Assembly: GCF_024168045.1 (NCBI RefSeq)
Contig: NZ_CP100126.1
Span: 1,877,501-1,941,500 of the forward strand
DNA from: Dorea longicatena
Lineage (GTDB): Bacteria; Bacillota; Clostridia; Lachnospirales; Lachnospiraceae
Reading direction: 5' to 3'
Length of the DNA stretch: 64,000 nt
Under the pieces are notes generated by a model, which saw only the letters and a program-made list of their open reading frames with translations, had not been told where the DNA came from and did not search any database. Made by a program: the position numbers and the translations under genes. Positions 10,079-19,119 of this stretch are shown here, in pieces. How positions within the stretch are numbered: the stretch's first letter is position 1; each line of letters opens with the position of its first letter.

Positions 10079-12340
10079 TTACAGCGCTTGAATCAACAAA
10101 CCAAAAACAGTACCTGCTCCAGCTGAAAATAAAGCAATAATTGACGGAATTGCATTTACAACTAATGCACCCGCAAGAACTAATATTACGGCTCCTGCCA
10201 GTATATTACTATGCTCTTTTGTGAATTCTACAACATTAAATTCAAGACCACTATTAGAATTTAATGTCATTGTAAAAATCAAAGCAACCGATATTGTCCA
10301 CTCTTTTTCCTCTTCTGGCAGCAAATCTGATGTACTAAATACAATGGAAAACTCTACACTATTGGCAAAAACATTATTTATTTCAAAAGCAATATTACCA
10401 GATTTAACCGATAAAGCAATTTTTTCTATCGTATTTCCAAAGTTATCTGCTCCCTCTATACCTGTATCTGATAAATTTGATGAAATCTCCATAATTTGAT
10501 TTTTGCAAGTTTGTGTCAATTCTCCATCATTTCCTATATCCACTTTTATATTATAAATTTTACCAGTTGAACTTTCAAGCGATGTGGATATTTTAGTAGA
10601 AATATCAATTGCTCCTTGAGGACTCATCATTGTTCCCAGTGAAATTTTCTTATCATACTCCACACCCACATCCATAATTTTATTCAGATAACCAAGCGGC
10701 TCCATTACATTATAGACATATTGATTTCGTGCTATTTTTACCTTTGCCCGAAGATTTTCTTGCGCTATTTCCTCATCTGTTTTTGTCGATACGGCATCGA
10801 ACTTTTTAAATCCAGTATCTCTCCCTGAATATGCATCTTTATCCAGTGGGAACGAAGGTGATGAAGAAAATGAGCTCAACTCACAAAATTGATCAAACGC
10901 CCAGTTCTTCGGCATCGAATATCCCAAGTTACAGCTGAATCCGGTAGACATATCTGCCACAAAAGATTTACTTGCCAATCCAGCTTCATAAACTTTTGTA
11001 CATACATATCTTGGTGCATAAATGCCGACTTTATAGTTTTTGTCATTTGTCGAACTAAAAAAGATCATGTGAATCTGCTCAAAATAAGGTATGATAAACG
11101 TATCAATCTGATATGAATAACAGTCAAAATCCACTGCAAAATATATGGTTGTTCCGCTTGGTATACCAATTCTCTCTGCCGCTAAAATCGCCGTCTGTGC
11201 ATCAACACTTCCCTGTGATGGATCTTTAAAATAGTTTAATTCATATCCCCCATCCTGATATATCGGAAATACTGATAATCCTGCATTCTCTATATTTTTT
11301 ACTTCTGCAGAAGTCAGATATTTCGGTGTATGCTCTTTTCCAACAGAACCTGTCAGATAACGTCCTACATGAGTATACCCTGCATTTTTTATATCTAATG
11401 CCTGTTGTTTATTTAATACTGTTGCACAGTCACACGCTTTTGCTGCCCTGTTTGTATCGCCTTTACTCGTAAGCAATGATTTCATAGTAGAAACATTTAC
11501 TTTTCCTTTTGTTACAAGTCCAATTCCTGTCAGGCCATAAAACTCCTGAAATTCTGACACCTTTGACTCTGTAGTCGAATCAAACACGCCATCGAATCTT
11601 CCCGGATTATATCCGTTAAAATATAGTCCGTATTGAGCAATCTTATTAAATGGAACATATTTCATCGAGTTCTGTCCGTTCTGTAATGTACCCGGAAACG
11701 CATTTGTTGTTGCATCGCCAAAATTAACGGAATTCAAATCTGTAATTAATTCAGTTGTAACTCCTTCAGCCGCCTGCAATGCACCAACTAAAGACAAAAT
11801 TGTCTGTCTTGAGGCAATTCCATCACAAGGTCCAACACCAATAACATCTGACCAATCACTATTTAATTGCTGTTGAATAAGAACAATATTGGAATCCCCA
11901 CCAGAAACCTTTGTAAACCAGTTTAGGGATAACAATCCAGACCAAACTTTCCAATCAATTTTGCCCGTAACTTCCAGTCCTGCATTTTCCTGCATCTTTT
12001 TAACTGCATTTACTCCTGATGTATAATAAATTCCAGTAATTCCTCCAGCAGCATATCCTTTGCAAAACAGAGCACACTGAATCAAGCATACATTAACCTG
12101 CGGAGTATCATTCGGATCCATTTTTGTAATAATGGCTAACTTCTTCATGGTATTAATAGTAAGTGGTCCAACCGTTCCTGTAATCGTTGAGATTCCATTC
12201 TGAATCTGAAATGCACGAATGATTCCCTGCATCACGGCTGTTCCGGTCTTTCCATCTTCATCCAGTTTTACCCAATCCTTATGTCCACCAAACATCGCAT
12301 TTAAATATTTTTGTGCTGCTTTTACATTCTGATCACTCAT
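10079..12340 (-). CDS. Peptidoglycan-binding/DUF1906 glycoside-hydrolase-like protein with hydrophobic C-terminus
   Basis: The ATG at 12340 is chosen because AGGAGG sits 8 bp before it; the protein is 753 residues. The N-terminal half has peptidoglycan-binding-like repeats (for example VNAVKKMQENAGLEVTGKID near 110 and a later one near 260). Residues about 305-510 match the DUF1906 / Rv2525c-like TIM-barrel family related to GH25 lysozymes (ACDCATVLNKQQALDIKNAG, GRYLTG, YFAVDFDC). A long C-terminal region of unknown fold follows, ending with a hydrophobic stretch (about 715-753). There is no signal peptide, which is odd for a wall-binding protein; export may need a holin-like, lytic or other non-Sec route. 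Substrate and role are not shown by sequence. Confidence 0.75.
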   Translation of the reverse strand: MSDQNVKAAQKYLNAMFGGHKDWVKLDEDGKTGTAVMQGIIRAFQIQNGISTITGTVGPLTINTMKKLAIITKMDPNDTPQVNVCLIQCALFCKGYAAGGITGIYYTSGVNAVKKMQENAGLEVTGKIDWKVWSGLLSLNWFTKVSGGDSNIVLIQQQLNSDWSDVIGVGPCDGIASRQTILSLVGALQAAEGVTTELITDLNSVNFGDATTNAFPGTLQNGQNSMKYVPFNKIAQYGLYFNGYNPGRFDGVFDSTTESKVSEFQEFYGLTGIGLVTKGKVNVSTMKSLLTSKGDTNRAAKACDCATVLNKQQALDIKNAGYTHVGRYLTGSVGKEHTPKYLTSAEVKNIENAGLSVFPIYQDGGYELNYFKDPSQGSVDAQTAILAAERIGIPSGTTIYFAVDFDCYSYQIDTFIIPYFEQIHMIFFSSTNDKNYKVGIYAPRYVCTKVYEAGLASKSFVADMSTGFSCNLGYSMPKNWAFDQFCELSSFSSSPSFPLDKDAYSGRDTGFKKFDAVSTKTDEEIAQENLRAKVKIARNQYVYNVMEPLGYLNKIMDVGVEYDKKISLGTMMSPQGAIDISTKISTSLESSTGKIYNIKVDIGNDGELTQTCKNQIMEISSNLSDTGIEGADNFGNTIEKIALSVKSGNIAFEINNVFANSVEFSIVFSTSDLLPEEEKEWTISVALIFTMTLNSNSGLEFNVVEFTKEHSNILAGAVILVLAGALVVNAIPSIIALFSAGAGTVFGLLIQAL

Positions 12341-12510
12341 ATTCACTACCTCCTAATTCAAGTCAATTATAAAGATTTCTAACTCTTTATATGTCTATCA
12401 CTAAAAGTTACAATAACAATTTATCAATCAACTGTGCCTATTTTGTGACTATTTTCCAAAGGATTCATTAACTCCCTTATAAAATCCTTAACAAATTATG
12501 AAAGAAACCA
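12341..12510. other. Intergenic boundary between the conjugation operon and the DUF1906 gene
   Basis: About 170 bp of AT-rich sequence that must hold the promoter of the DUF1906 gene, with its ribosome site AGGAGG near 12349-12354. A weak inverted repeat AAGGATT/AATCCTT follows the stop of the lysozyme/CHAP gene on the minus strand. No attachment site was recognised here. Confidence 0.35.
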
Positions 12511-14202
12511 TCAATTTATCACCCCATATCCTATGATTGAGGCATAATCCACCGCATAGTTCCTCTGTCGTACCTGATCACTGGAATTTCCTTCAATCGT
12601 GTAAACTCGTCCACCTTCGTATTTTTCTACAATTCCTACGTGGTCTGATGTTCCGTCGTGATCCCAGTCGAAAAAGATGATCATTCCGGCTGTCGGGGTT
12701 GTTCCACCACTCTGCCACTTATTCTTTCCCTGAAACCAGGACACTCCATCACGGCACAATGAGAACTTTGGAACATTCCCACTTGCTATCAGACCGCTTT
12801 GATCTGCACACCAGCTCACAAAACAGGCACACCATTCTACTCGGCTGTCGAATCCATACCAGCTCCAGAACTTCTGGCCGCCACTGTTCCCGATCTGCCC
12901 CATTGCTACCGATACAATCTGCTGACTTCCAAACAAACCAGCAAACAGGCTGCCACCGGAATAATACCGCATCACATGGGGAACGTATTCGGGATCTCCA
13001 TAGCTGCTCCATCCATGCGAAGCTGCCTGCTCCTGTGAAAATTGTAAAGCATTGGCTTCTGTGTATCCGCCTCTTTGCAACGCCCATACTATGTATCCGT
13101 TTCCATAGTTATATCCCTGCCATGCAAGTTTTAACTTGTCCATATCCTGTGGGCTGCTGCATCCTGCCTGACTGATACAGTCTGCAAAGGTCTGTACTCC
13201 CACCTCTATCGAATAATTCGGATCGGTAATAGAACCGGGGCTGTGTGAAAACCTTGTATTGTACGGACTTTCCGAACACTGCATCGGGTCTGTTCCTCTT
13301 CCCCCGGATTCCTGCATCATAATCGCCTGTATCGCAGACACATATTCTGGAATGCCATATTGGGATGCATACTGCTGTATCACCGAAGTATAAGCCAGCA
13401 CCTCATCACTTAGAGATTCGGAGTTTTCCGAACTACTGCTGAAGGCTGCTCCTGCAATGATTCCTGCAATCAGAATAAATACCAGAAGAAATGCACCGCC
13501 TCCGGCAGCAATCCATTTTCCCATTTTTTCAAGAGCTACTACCCCTTTTTGAATCACTGCTGTAATTCCCTTTACGGATAACTTTGAGCCTTTTCCTGTT
13601 ACCTGAAGGACTGCTTTTCCACTTTCTGTCGATGCCTGTGCTGATTTTCTTGCCATCTGGACTGCTCTTGCTTTCTGCATCGCCTGAAGGCTCTTTTCCA
13701 CCTGCTGTGTCTGTACGGATGCCTGTGTCTTGATTTTTTCTTGAGACAGACCAGATACTTTTACCACTCTCGGTGCTGCTTTTACCTGCCGTTTACCGTT
13801 TTCTTTGGCAAGTGCTGCCTGCTCCGGTTTCAGCTTGATCAATTTCTTTCCGCTTTCTGCCCCCTGCTCCATTGCTTCTTCGGCAGCTTTCGCTTCTTCC
13901 TGTCTGCGTTTTCTTTCCTTTATCTTCCTGTAGGTCACTCCGGCAAGTTTTTTCCCACCTCGATATGTGGTTTTCCCTATGGTTTTTCCTGCCACACTCG
14001 CCGCCCTGTACTGTACGGATTCTATTTTTTCAATGCCATACTGTGTTGGAGAGTCTGACTGACCACTGCTTTTCTCATGTAGTTCCCTTGGCTTTTCTTT
14101 TGCTTCCAGTACAGCCGAGCGTACCAGTTCTTTCGGAAGCCGGGCATCCGGATTTCGAATCTTCGGATTCTTATCCCTTACCCGTTCCTTGATATCTCTC
14201 AT
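12511..14202 (-). CDS. Conjugation cell-wall hydrolase: lysozyme-like plus CHAP domains (CD1108-like)
   Basis: This 563-residue protein resembles the bifunctional wall hydrolases of Gram-positive conjugative elements. A very basic, Ala/Lys/Gln-rich cytoplasmic region (1-230) precedes one membrane helix (about 234-257, LLVFILIAGIIAGAAF). A lysozyme/transglycosylase-like domain follows (about 270-390, with catalytic Glu in MMQESGG), then a CHAP amidase/endopeptidase domain (about 430-560, Cys in WCACFVSW near 457 and His in SDHVGIVEK near 519). It would open peptidoglycan for the mating channel. It is the last gene of the transfer operon seen here, 30 bp after the small gene that follows VirB4. 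Confidence 0.88.
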   Translation of the reverse strand: MRDIKERVRDKNPKIRNPDARLPKELVRSAVLEAKEKPRELHEKSSGQSDSPTQYGIEKIESVQYRAASVAGKTIGKTTYRGGKKLAGVTYRKIKERKRRQEEAKAAEEAMEQGAESGKKLIKLKPEQAALAKENGKRQVKAAPRVVKVSGLSQEKIKTQASVQTQQVEKSLQAMQKARAVQMARKSAQASTESGKAVLQVTGKGSKLSVKGITAVIQKGVVALEKMGKWIAAGGGAFLLVFILIAGIIAGAAFSSSSENSESLSDEVLAYTSVIQQYASQYGIPEYVSAIQAIMMQESGGRGTDPMQCSESPYNTRFSHSPGSITDPNYSIEVGVQTFADCISQAGCSSPQDMDKLKLAWQGYNYGNGYIVWALQRGGYTEANALQFSQEQAASHGWSSYGDPEYVPHVMRYYSGGSLFAGLFGSQQIVSVAMGQIGNSGGQKFWSWYGFDSRVEWCACFVSWCADQSGLIASGNVPKFSLCRDGVSWFQGKNKWQSGGTTPTAGMIIFFDWDHDGTSDHVGIVEKYEGGRVYTIEGNSSDQVRQRNYAVDYASIIGYGVIN

Positions 14203-14231
14203 CCGGTCACCCTCTTTCCGTATCTCTTATC

Positions 14232-14582
14232 TCATCGGGCAACATCCCGATGTTTCTTTTTTTCCTGCTGTTTCTGCAACTGCTCCAACTGTCTGATTGC
14301 TTCATTTACCAGTGGATGCTCGTTGTAATATGGCACAAGCTCCAAATCACCCCTGTCTTTTGATGACAACGGCAATGGATATTCCATATCCGAATAAATA
14401 GAGTACGGATCATGGATGGAAAACTCAATAGCCGGACACATATTGGCAGATGTTCTACAATATTTCTGGTACTTTTTATATGCCTCTTCCAACGTTCTGC
14501 ATTTTGTATATTCTCCTAAATCATGGAACTCACCGCACTCTGCAGCATAAAAAGTTATCGTTACTTCTTCTTTTTTCTTCAT
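14232..14582 (-). CDS. Small conserved conjugation-operon protein, function unknown
   Basis: This 116-residue soluble protein starts with an ATG that overlaps the VirB4 stop (TAATG), so the two are translationally coupled. The body contains TITFYAAECGEFHDLGEYTK and a helix EEAYKKYQKYC, followed by a Gln/Lys-rich tail. The overall look is that of small polyvalent-protein-like domains found in mobile elements, but no named family was confidently recognised. Confidence 0.6.
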   Translation of the reverse strand: MKKKEEVTITFYAAECGEFHDLGEYTKCRTLEEAYKKYQKYCRTSANMCPAIEFSIHDPYSIYSDMEYPLPLSSKDRGDLELVPYYNEHPLVNEAIRQLEQLQKQQEKKKHRDVAR

Positions 14583-16921
14583 TATGATTCTCCCGGTTTT
14601 GTTGTCATTAGTTTATAAAGGTCTGTATTCTTTGGGAACGTATTCTCAAATGGTACGATATTTCCAGAGCAACGGATCAGACCACTACCAACCGATACAT
14701 TTGTAATATAGGACAGTTGGTTTTCGGAAATATTCAAAAGAGCTGCCAGTTCTTCCCTGTCTGTACTTGCCTGATTCAAAAGAATCAAAAACTCACTGTT
14801 TGCCAACATCAGTCTTGCAGTGTCCGATTTCAGAAGTTCCTCAACATTTTGGGTTAAACCTGTCACGAATCCATTGTATTTTCTGATTCTCTTATAAAGT
14901 CGGTAGAAGAAATTTGCACTGTATTCATAGCGGAATAACAGATAGAACTCATCGGCAAATATCCATGTCGTTTTTCCTTCTTTCCAGTTCTGAATTACCC
15001 TGTTGAAAATACTGTCTAAGGTAACCAGCATTCCAAGCGGCATCAGCTGTTCCCCCAGTTCCCGGATGTCATAATCCATGATCCTGTTCTTCTTATTCAC
15101 ATTGGTCGGCTGTGCAAAGGTGTTCAGGCTTCCATTGATAAAAAGTTCAGATGATAATGCCAGTCCTCTTGCCTCTTCTTCCGGCTGTAACATCAGCTGT
15201 CGGTACATATCTTTCAATGTCGGAACTTCTCCGGTATAACCACTTCGGATATAATCCCGGTACACATCTGCAGCACAGCGGTCCAGAATCGACTTTTCTT
15301 TTGCCGACAGATTTCCTGCTCCAACCAACTGCTCGAACACAGACAGGATAAACTCCGATTTTTCAATCAGTGGATTCTTTTCATTGCCGTAGGCTGCGTC
15401 CATATCCATTGCATTCAGGTGATTGTCTGATGTCGCAGATACTTTTACAACCTGTCCGCCCAGAGCCTCTACTAATTTTGTAAATTCGGACTCCGGGTCA
15501 AGGATCAGGATATCATCATCGGTACTCAATGCCAGATGCACGATCTCTTCTTTTGCCGAGAAACTCTTTCCTGATCCACTGACACCTAATCGGAAACTGT
15601 TTCCATTCATCAGTTTCTTCCGGTCGGCTACCAACAGATTCTTACTGACTGCATTCTGCCCGTAATAGATGCCTCCCGGCTGCAGGATTTCCTGTGTATG
15701 GAACGGAATTAAAACAGCCGTAGATTCCGTTGTCAGTGTACGCAGCGCATTGATCTTACGCAGTCCATACGGGAGCACTGTATTCAGTCCGTCCACTTGC
15801 TGCCACTTCAGTGTTGACATCTGGCACAGATGCTTTCTTGCCACCGACAGGAGCAGTTCTGTATCGGAATCCAGCTGTTTTTTACTGTCTGCCAGATGTA
15901 CCATCGTCAGAATTCCAAACATCATCCGTTGGTCTCTGGTTGTCAGATCATCGAGCATTTCTTTTGTCTCTTTCCTCTGCAACTCCATATCGTATGGGAC
16001 GATGGCAGAAAAGTTATTGTTTGCATTCTGTCTTCTCTGCCAGTTGGTCACATTTGTTTCCACACCAAGCAGTCGGTTCTGGATTTCCCTTACTGCTTCA
16101 TCCGTAGGGACTGGCAGGATGTCAATCGACAACATCAGATTCCGGCTGAAGTCACACAGTTCTGAAATCATGTCATCTTTGACATAACTTGCATAATCCT
16201 GCATATACAGGACTCTTCCGTACCTGTCACCGATTTTAAAATGGTCACGTTCAAATTCCATAGAATCCGGACACATCCAGTCCTTGAAACTTGTTCCCTT
16301 CTTGGCAAATTGTTTCAGATCAAACGGAAATGCCTGTGGGACATCTCCTTTGAAAAAGTCCCGGAAGATCTGGAGCCGGCTCTCTGCGTCCAGTCCTTCT
16401 GCTGTGGACGATAACTTTGCCAGATGTGTTACGATGTCTGTTCCGATACGTGCAAAATAGGTTCTTGCATCGTCAATAGATCTTTTATGTACACTGACAG
16501 TCAGATACCGTTCCTGATAGATGCTGTTGTTTGTTCCTGTAATCTTAGACAGGAGCATTTCGTTGTATTCTTCCCGATAGTGGTCCAGTCCATCTTCCTT
16601 CATTGGAAGCAGGATTGATTTTTCAAATTCTTCTTTATTGATTCTCCGGTTATTGATGGTAATTTTGGCAGAAATGCCGGAATCCAGTGCATTTAAGAGT
16701 TCGGAATAATCCAGAAACATTTCTGTCTTATTGTCCTTACTCGCAATATAATAGTTGATATCTGTAAAACGATATGTTTTTGAGAATTTCGTTCCCTGTT
16801 GAAAAATTCCATCCGGCCAGATTCGCTGGATGGGAATTGCCTGTTGGACGGATTTCGGAACTTTGAAGCGTTCCTTATCCATCCGAAGTGCCTGACTTAA
16901 AGTTTTAATCAAAGGCATCAC
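14582..16921 (-). CDS. VirB4-like conjugal transfer ATPase
   Basis: This 779-residue ATPase of the VirB4/TraE class drives assembly and function of the type IV secretion channel at the cytoplasmic membrane. Walker A is GVSGSGKSF near residue 447. The Walker B region is TWIFADEFYLLF near 652, followed by VTGLTQNVEELL. It overlaps the PrgI gene by 17 bp at its start and the next small gene by 1 bp at its end, so it is tightly embedded in the transfer operon. The length is normal for the family. Confidence 0.93.
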   Translation of the reverse strand: MMPLIKTLSQALRMDKERFKVPKSVQQAIPIQRIWPDGIFQQGTKFSKTYRFTDINYYIASKDNKTEMFLDYSELLNALDSGISAKITINNRRINKEEFEKSILLPMKEDGLDHYREEYNEMLLSKITGTNNSIYQERYLTVSVHKRSIDDARTYFARIGTDIVTHLAKLSSTAEGLDAESRLQIFRDFFKGDVPQAFPFDLKQFAKKGTSFKDWMCPDSMEFERDHFKIGDRYGRVLYMQDYASYVKDDMISELCDFSRNLMLSIDILPVPTDEAVREIQNRLLGVETNVTNWQRRQNANNNFSAIVPYDMELQRKETKEMLDDLTTRDQRMMFGILTMVHLADSKKQLDSDTELLLSVARKHLCQMSTLKWQQVDGLNTVLPYGLRKINALRTLTTESTAVLIPFHTQEILQPGGIYYGQNAVSKNLLVADRKKLMNGNSFRLGVSGSGKSFSAKEEIVHLALSTDDDILILDPESEFTKLVEALGGQVVKVSATSDNHLNAMDMDAAYGNEKNPLIEKSEFILSVFEQLVGAGNLSAKEKSILDRCAADVYRDYIRSGYTGEVPTLKDMYRQLMLQPEEEARGLALSSELFINGSLNTFAQPTNVNKKNRIMDYDIRELGEQLMPLGMLVTLDSIFNRVIQNWKEGKTTWIFADEFYLLFRYEYSANFFYRLYKRIRKYNGFVTGLTQNVEELLKSDTARLMLANSEFLILLNQASTDREELAALLNISENQLSYITNVSVGSGLIRCSGNIVPFENTFPKNTDLYKLMTTKPGES

Positions 16922-17345
16922 TCCTTCCCTTGCGTTTCTTTCTCTGTTTTGCTTCTGCTATTTGCTCCCGCTCTTTTATGATTTCCGCTCCATCCTTTTG
17001 ATTCTTTTCTCCCAGCGAGATGGTCTCCTGCATGCAGGAGTAGTAGATATCTTCCGACTGAAACACCAGTTTCTTCGGATACAGCAATTCGGATTTGATC
17101 ACTGCCCATAAAAACTGTTCGGCTGTCATACCATGATATTTGAAAAAGCCACAGGCAGCAAATGGAGCAGCACCAAGCACACACAGCCATCCGGTTATTT
17201 CCTGTCCAGTAATATCACGCATTCCAAAGTAAATTCCGATTGCTGTAAGAATCGCAAGAACAGAACACACACATTGTCTCAGGTCCAGTCCCATAAACAT
17301 GGATTCCTGATAGTCCCTGATTTCTTTGTTCATCTTTACTTCCAT
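16905..17345 (-). CDS. PrgI-family conjugal transfer membrane protein
   Basis: This 146-residue protein has two membrane segments (about residues 26-44 and 50-68, ITGWLCVLGAAPFAACGFF) and a basic tail. The start region NKEIRDYQESMFMGLDLRQ and the motif FFKYHGMTAEQFLWAVIKS are characteristic of PrgI, the VirB3-like partner encoded just before VirB4 in Gram-positive conjugation systems. It starts a few bases after the DUF4313 gene stop. Confidence 0.88.
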   Translation of the reverse strand: MEVKMNKEIRDYQESMFMGLDLRQCVCSVLAILTAIGIYFGMRDITGQEITGWLCVLGAAPFAACGFFKYHGMTAEQFLWAVIKSELLYPKKLVFQSEDIYYSCMQETISLGEKNQKDGAEIIKEREQIAEAKQRKKRKGRSDAFD

Positions 17346-17348
17346 AAA

Positions 17349-17780
17349 TTATCGTTCCTCTCCCCTGTTTTGTTTCTTCGTTTTCTGTGGTTTTTCTTTC
17401 GGTACTTCTATCCCGGCAAATCTACAGTGTTCCGCAACGCCTTCCGGATCAAATTCCGCAAGTCTTGCTAGATCAAACGCTACCTTCTGATAGGTTGTAT
17501 ATCCTGATCTTCCTGTTTCATTCAACACTTTTCCAAGTTTATGTTCCTTGATAAAATTAAGCATATCCTTGGTAAAATCTCCTGTTATAAAAGCCTCATT
17601 TGGCTCTAAGAACTGATAAGGCAGATTAATGGTTACATCTCCAAAATCTTCCCATTCTCTCCCTTCCTTATGGCAGAGTCCTACATATAAATTTCCATTG
17701 TTCCGATAAGAGCTCGCTCGTATTGCTACTGTCTCACGTCCAAATTCCCAGTTATATCTTAATGTTTTCTTTGTATCCAT
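17349..17780 (-). CDS. DUF4313-like conjugation-operon protein
   Basis: The ATG at 17780 is preferred because GGAGG lies 8 bp upstream; the protein is 143 residues. The centre (LYVGLCHKEGREWEDFGDVT, then a short helix FTKDMLNFIKEHKLGKV) resembles DUF4313 proteins of conjugative elements. The C-terminus is Lys-rich. Its ribosome site lies in the last codons of the VirB6-like gene. The function of the family is unknown. Confidence 0.6.
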   Translation of the reverse strand: MDTKKTLRYNWEFGRETVAIRASSYRNNGNLYVGLCHKEGREWEDFGDVTINLPYQFLEPNEAFITGDFTKDMLNFIKEHKLGKVLNETGRSGYTTYQKVAFDLARLAEFDPEGVAEHCRFAGIEVPKEKPQKTKKQNRGEER

Positions 17781-17784
17781 ATTT

Positions 17785-18627
17785 TTAACCTCCAAGTCCC
17801 ATCATTTCTCTGACAATACGGTCAGATGCCTTAATTGCTCCAACCAGCACCAGTAAATTGAATACCAGTTCTCCTACATAGTTCCACACGATTGTAACTG
17901 CACTCAGCTCCGTATCTCCGACAGCCGGAGGGCTTGCCGCATAAGCAGAAAAGATAATGCATGCCAGTGCAATAATTGCCCCTTCCAGACACACGCCTAT
18001 ATAAGAACGAATAAAGTTCTTTCCGATGGACTGCGTGGGTTCTCCTGCAAATGAGGAAATCGGAATCGGGGCGATTGCCGTATACATATAGATTTTGAAC
18101 ATTCTGCCATACACTGTCAGGATCATTACAAATGACAATACAGTGATCAGCAGACTGCCAAGCAGTGTGACAATCCACAATGGAATGGATTCCAACATTC
18201 CCACACTCTCAATCTTATCTACAATCTCCGTTGGCAGTTCCGTCACGCTTCCTGCCATACTGGAGCCACTCATTACGGTTGTCACGATTCCCTGCACAAT
18301 GGAAAACAGTGCCTGCATAAGTTCCATCCCGTATGTAATTGCTCCCTGAGCAAGTGCAAACCGGATAAATGCTTTTAGCACATGTTCCGGCTTTTTCAGA
18401 TCTGTAAAACTGCCACACGTTTTAATGATTCCGGCTGCGAAAAATAATACCAGTAATCCATAAGCAATGGCTGTCAGTGCATCATTAATATTTACCATAA
18501 TCCGCCAGATGCCGCCGCCCTTAAAAGTTGCCGGATTTTCAGTCAGCAGAGTCCACAGTTCTGCCATCTTTTCACTCCATGTGGATAGTGCTGAGTTTAG
18601 ATTCTGTACAATCCAGTTATCACTCAA
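17785..18627 (-). CDS. VirB6/TrbL-like polytopic conjugation protein (CD1112-like)
   Basis: This 280-residue protein has about six membrane helices (for example TAIAYGLLVLFFAAGII, IVTLLGSLLITVLSFVMIL and a C-terminal VFNLLVLVGAIKASD). The N-terminal amphipathic part is WIVQNLNSALSTWSEKMAEL. The start is a TTG after AAGGAGGTGAG. Size, topology and position between the pilin-like gene and PrgI/VirB4 match the inner-membrane channel subunit of Gram-positive type IV secretion systems. Confidence 0.82.
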   Translation of the reverse strand: MSDNWIVQNLNSALSTWSEKMAELWTLLTENPATFKGGGIWRIMVNINDALTAIAYGLLVLFFAAGIIKTCGSFTDLKKPEHVLKAFIRFALAQGAITYGMELMQALFSIVQGIVTTVMSGSSMAGSVTELPTEIVDKIESVGMLESIPLWIVTLLGSLLITVLSFVMILTVYGRMFKIYMYTAIAPIPISSFAGEPTQSIGKNFIRSYIGVCLEGAIIALACIIFSAYAASPPAVGDTELSAVTIVWNYVGELVFNLLVLVGAIKASDRIVREMMGLGG

Positions 18628-18660
18628 AAACTCTCACCTCCTTAAACATATTTTTGAATA

Positions 18661-18684
18661 CAGGAGCGCCTTTCGGCACTCCTG
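18661..18684 (-). promoter_or_regulatory. Strong intercistronic hairpin after the pilin-like gene
   Basis: CAGGAGCGCC at 18661-18670 pairs with GGCACTCCTG at 18675-18684 across a TTTC tetraloop, with one mismatch. It stands between the stop of the pilin-like gene and the VirB6-like start. The following minus-strand sequence is only weakly T-rich, so it may act as a partial terminator or as a 3' stabiliser of the pilin message rather than a full stop. Confidence 0.6.
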
Positions 18685-18714
18685 CTGTTTCCTGATATAT
18701 TTTTTCAAAGAGGC

Positions 18715-19089
18715 TTACGCCATAATCAAATCGAGGATTTCTTTGGCGAACGTAATAATTACCCCTCCGGCCAGTGTCAGAAATCCATTTGCCCTCTGGC
18801 TTGGATCATGGCTTTTTAAAGACAGACCAACCTGCACAACACCAAATCCAAGCAAAATCAAACCGATCGCACGAATCAGAGAAAAAATAAAGGTAGACAG
18901 GTTATTGATAACGGACAACGGATCTCCGGCTGCGAATGCGGTCGTTGCTCCAACCGTTACGGTCAGTACCAGCGCCATGTAAAGGCTCATCCACTTTTTC
19001 TGTTTTCTCCCCATCGGCATTGGGGTTGTCATTTTTTCAGTTGTATTCTTTTTTGTTCTATTTTTTTCTCCTGTGAGAAGTTTCTTCAA
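18715..19089 (-). CDS. Pilin-like/Maff2-type conjugation membrane protein (VirB2-like position)
   Basis: This 124-residue protein begins at a TTG after GGAGTGATG. A basic N-terminal segment leads to a hydrophobic stretch ending in TTAFAA, which looks like a signal peptide with cleavage near residue 53. Two further membrane helices follow (ALIRAIGLILLGFGVVQVGL-like, and FLTLAGGVIITFAKEIL). The short two-helix product and its position before VirB6/VirB4 resemble VirB2/TrbC-type or Maff2-family proteins. High expression relative to its neighbours is suggested by the hairpin after it. Confidence 0.72.
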   Translation of the reverse strand: MKKLLTGEKNRTKKNTTEKMTTPMPMGRKQKKWMSLYMALVLTVTVGATTAFAAGDPLSVINNLSTFIFSLIRAIGLILLGFGVVQVGLSLKSHDPSQRANGFLTLAGGVIITFAKEILDLIMA

Positions 19090-19119
19090 TACACATCACT
19101 CCAATCCATCAAAAAACTG

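Noticed and set aside
12699..13175. Overlapping open frames on both strands inside the lysozyme/CHAP gene
   Set aside because: The CHAP and lysozyme motifs lie in one uninterrupted minus-strand frame; the others are shadows.
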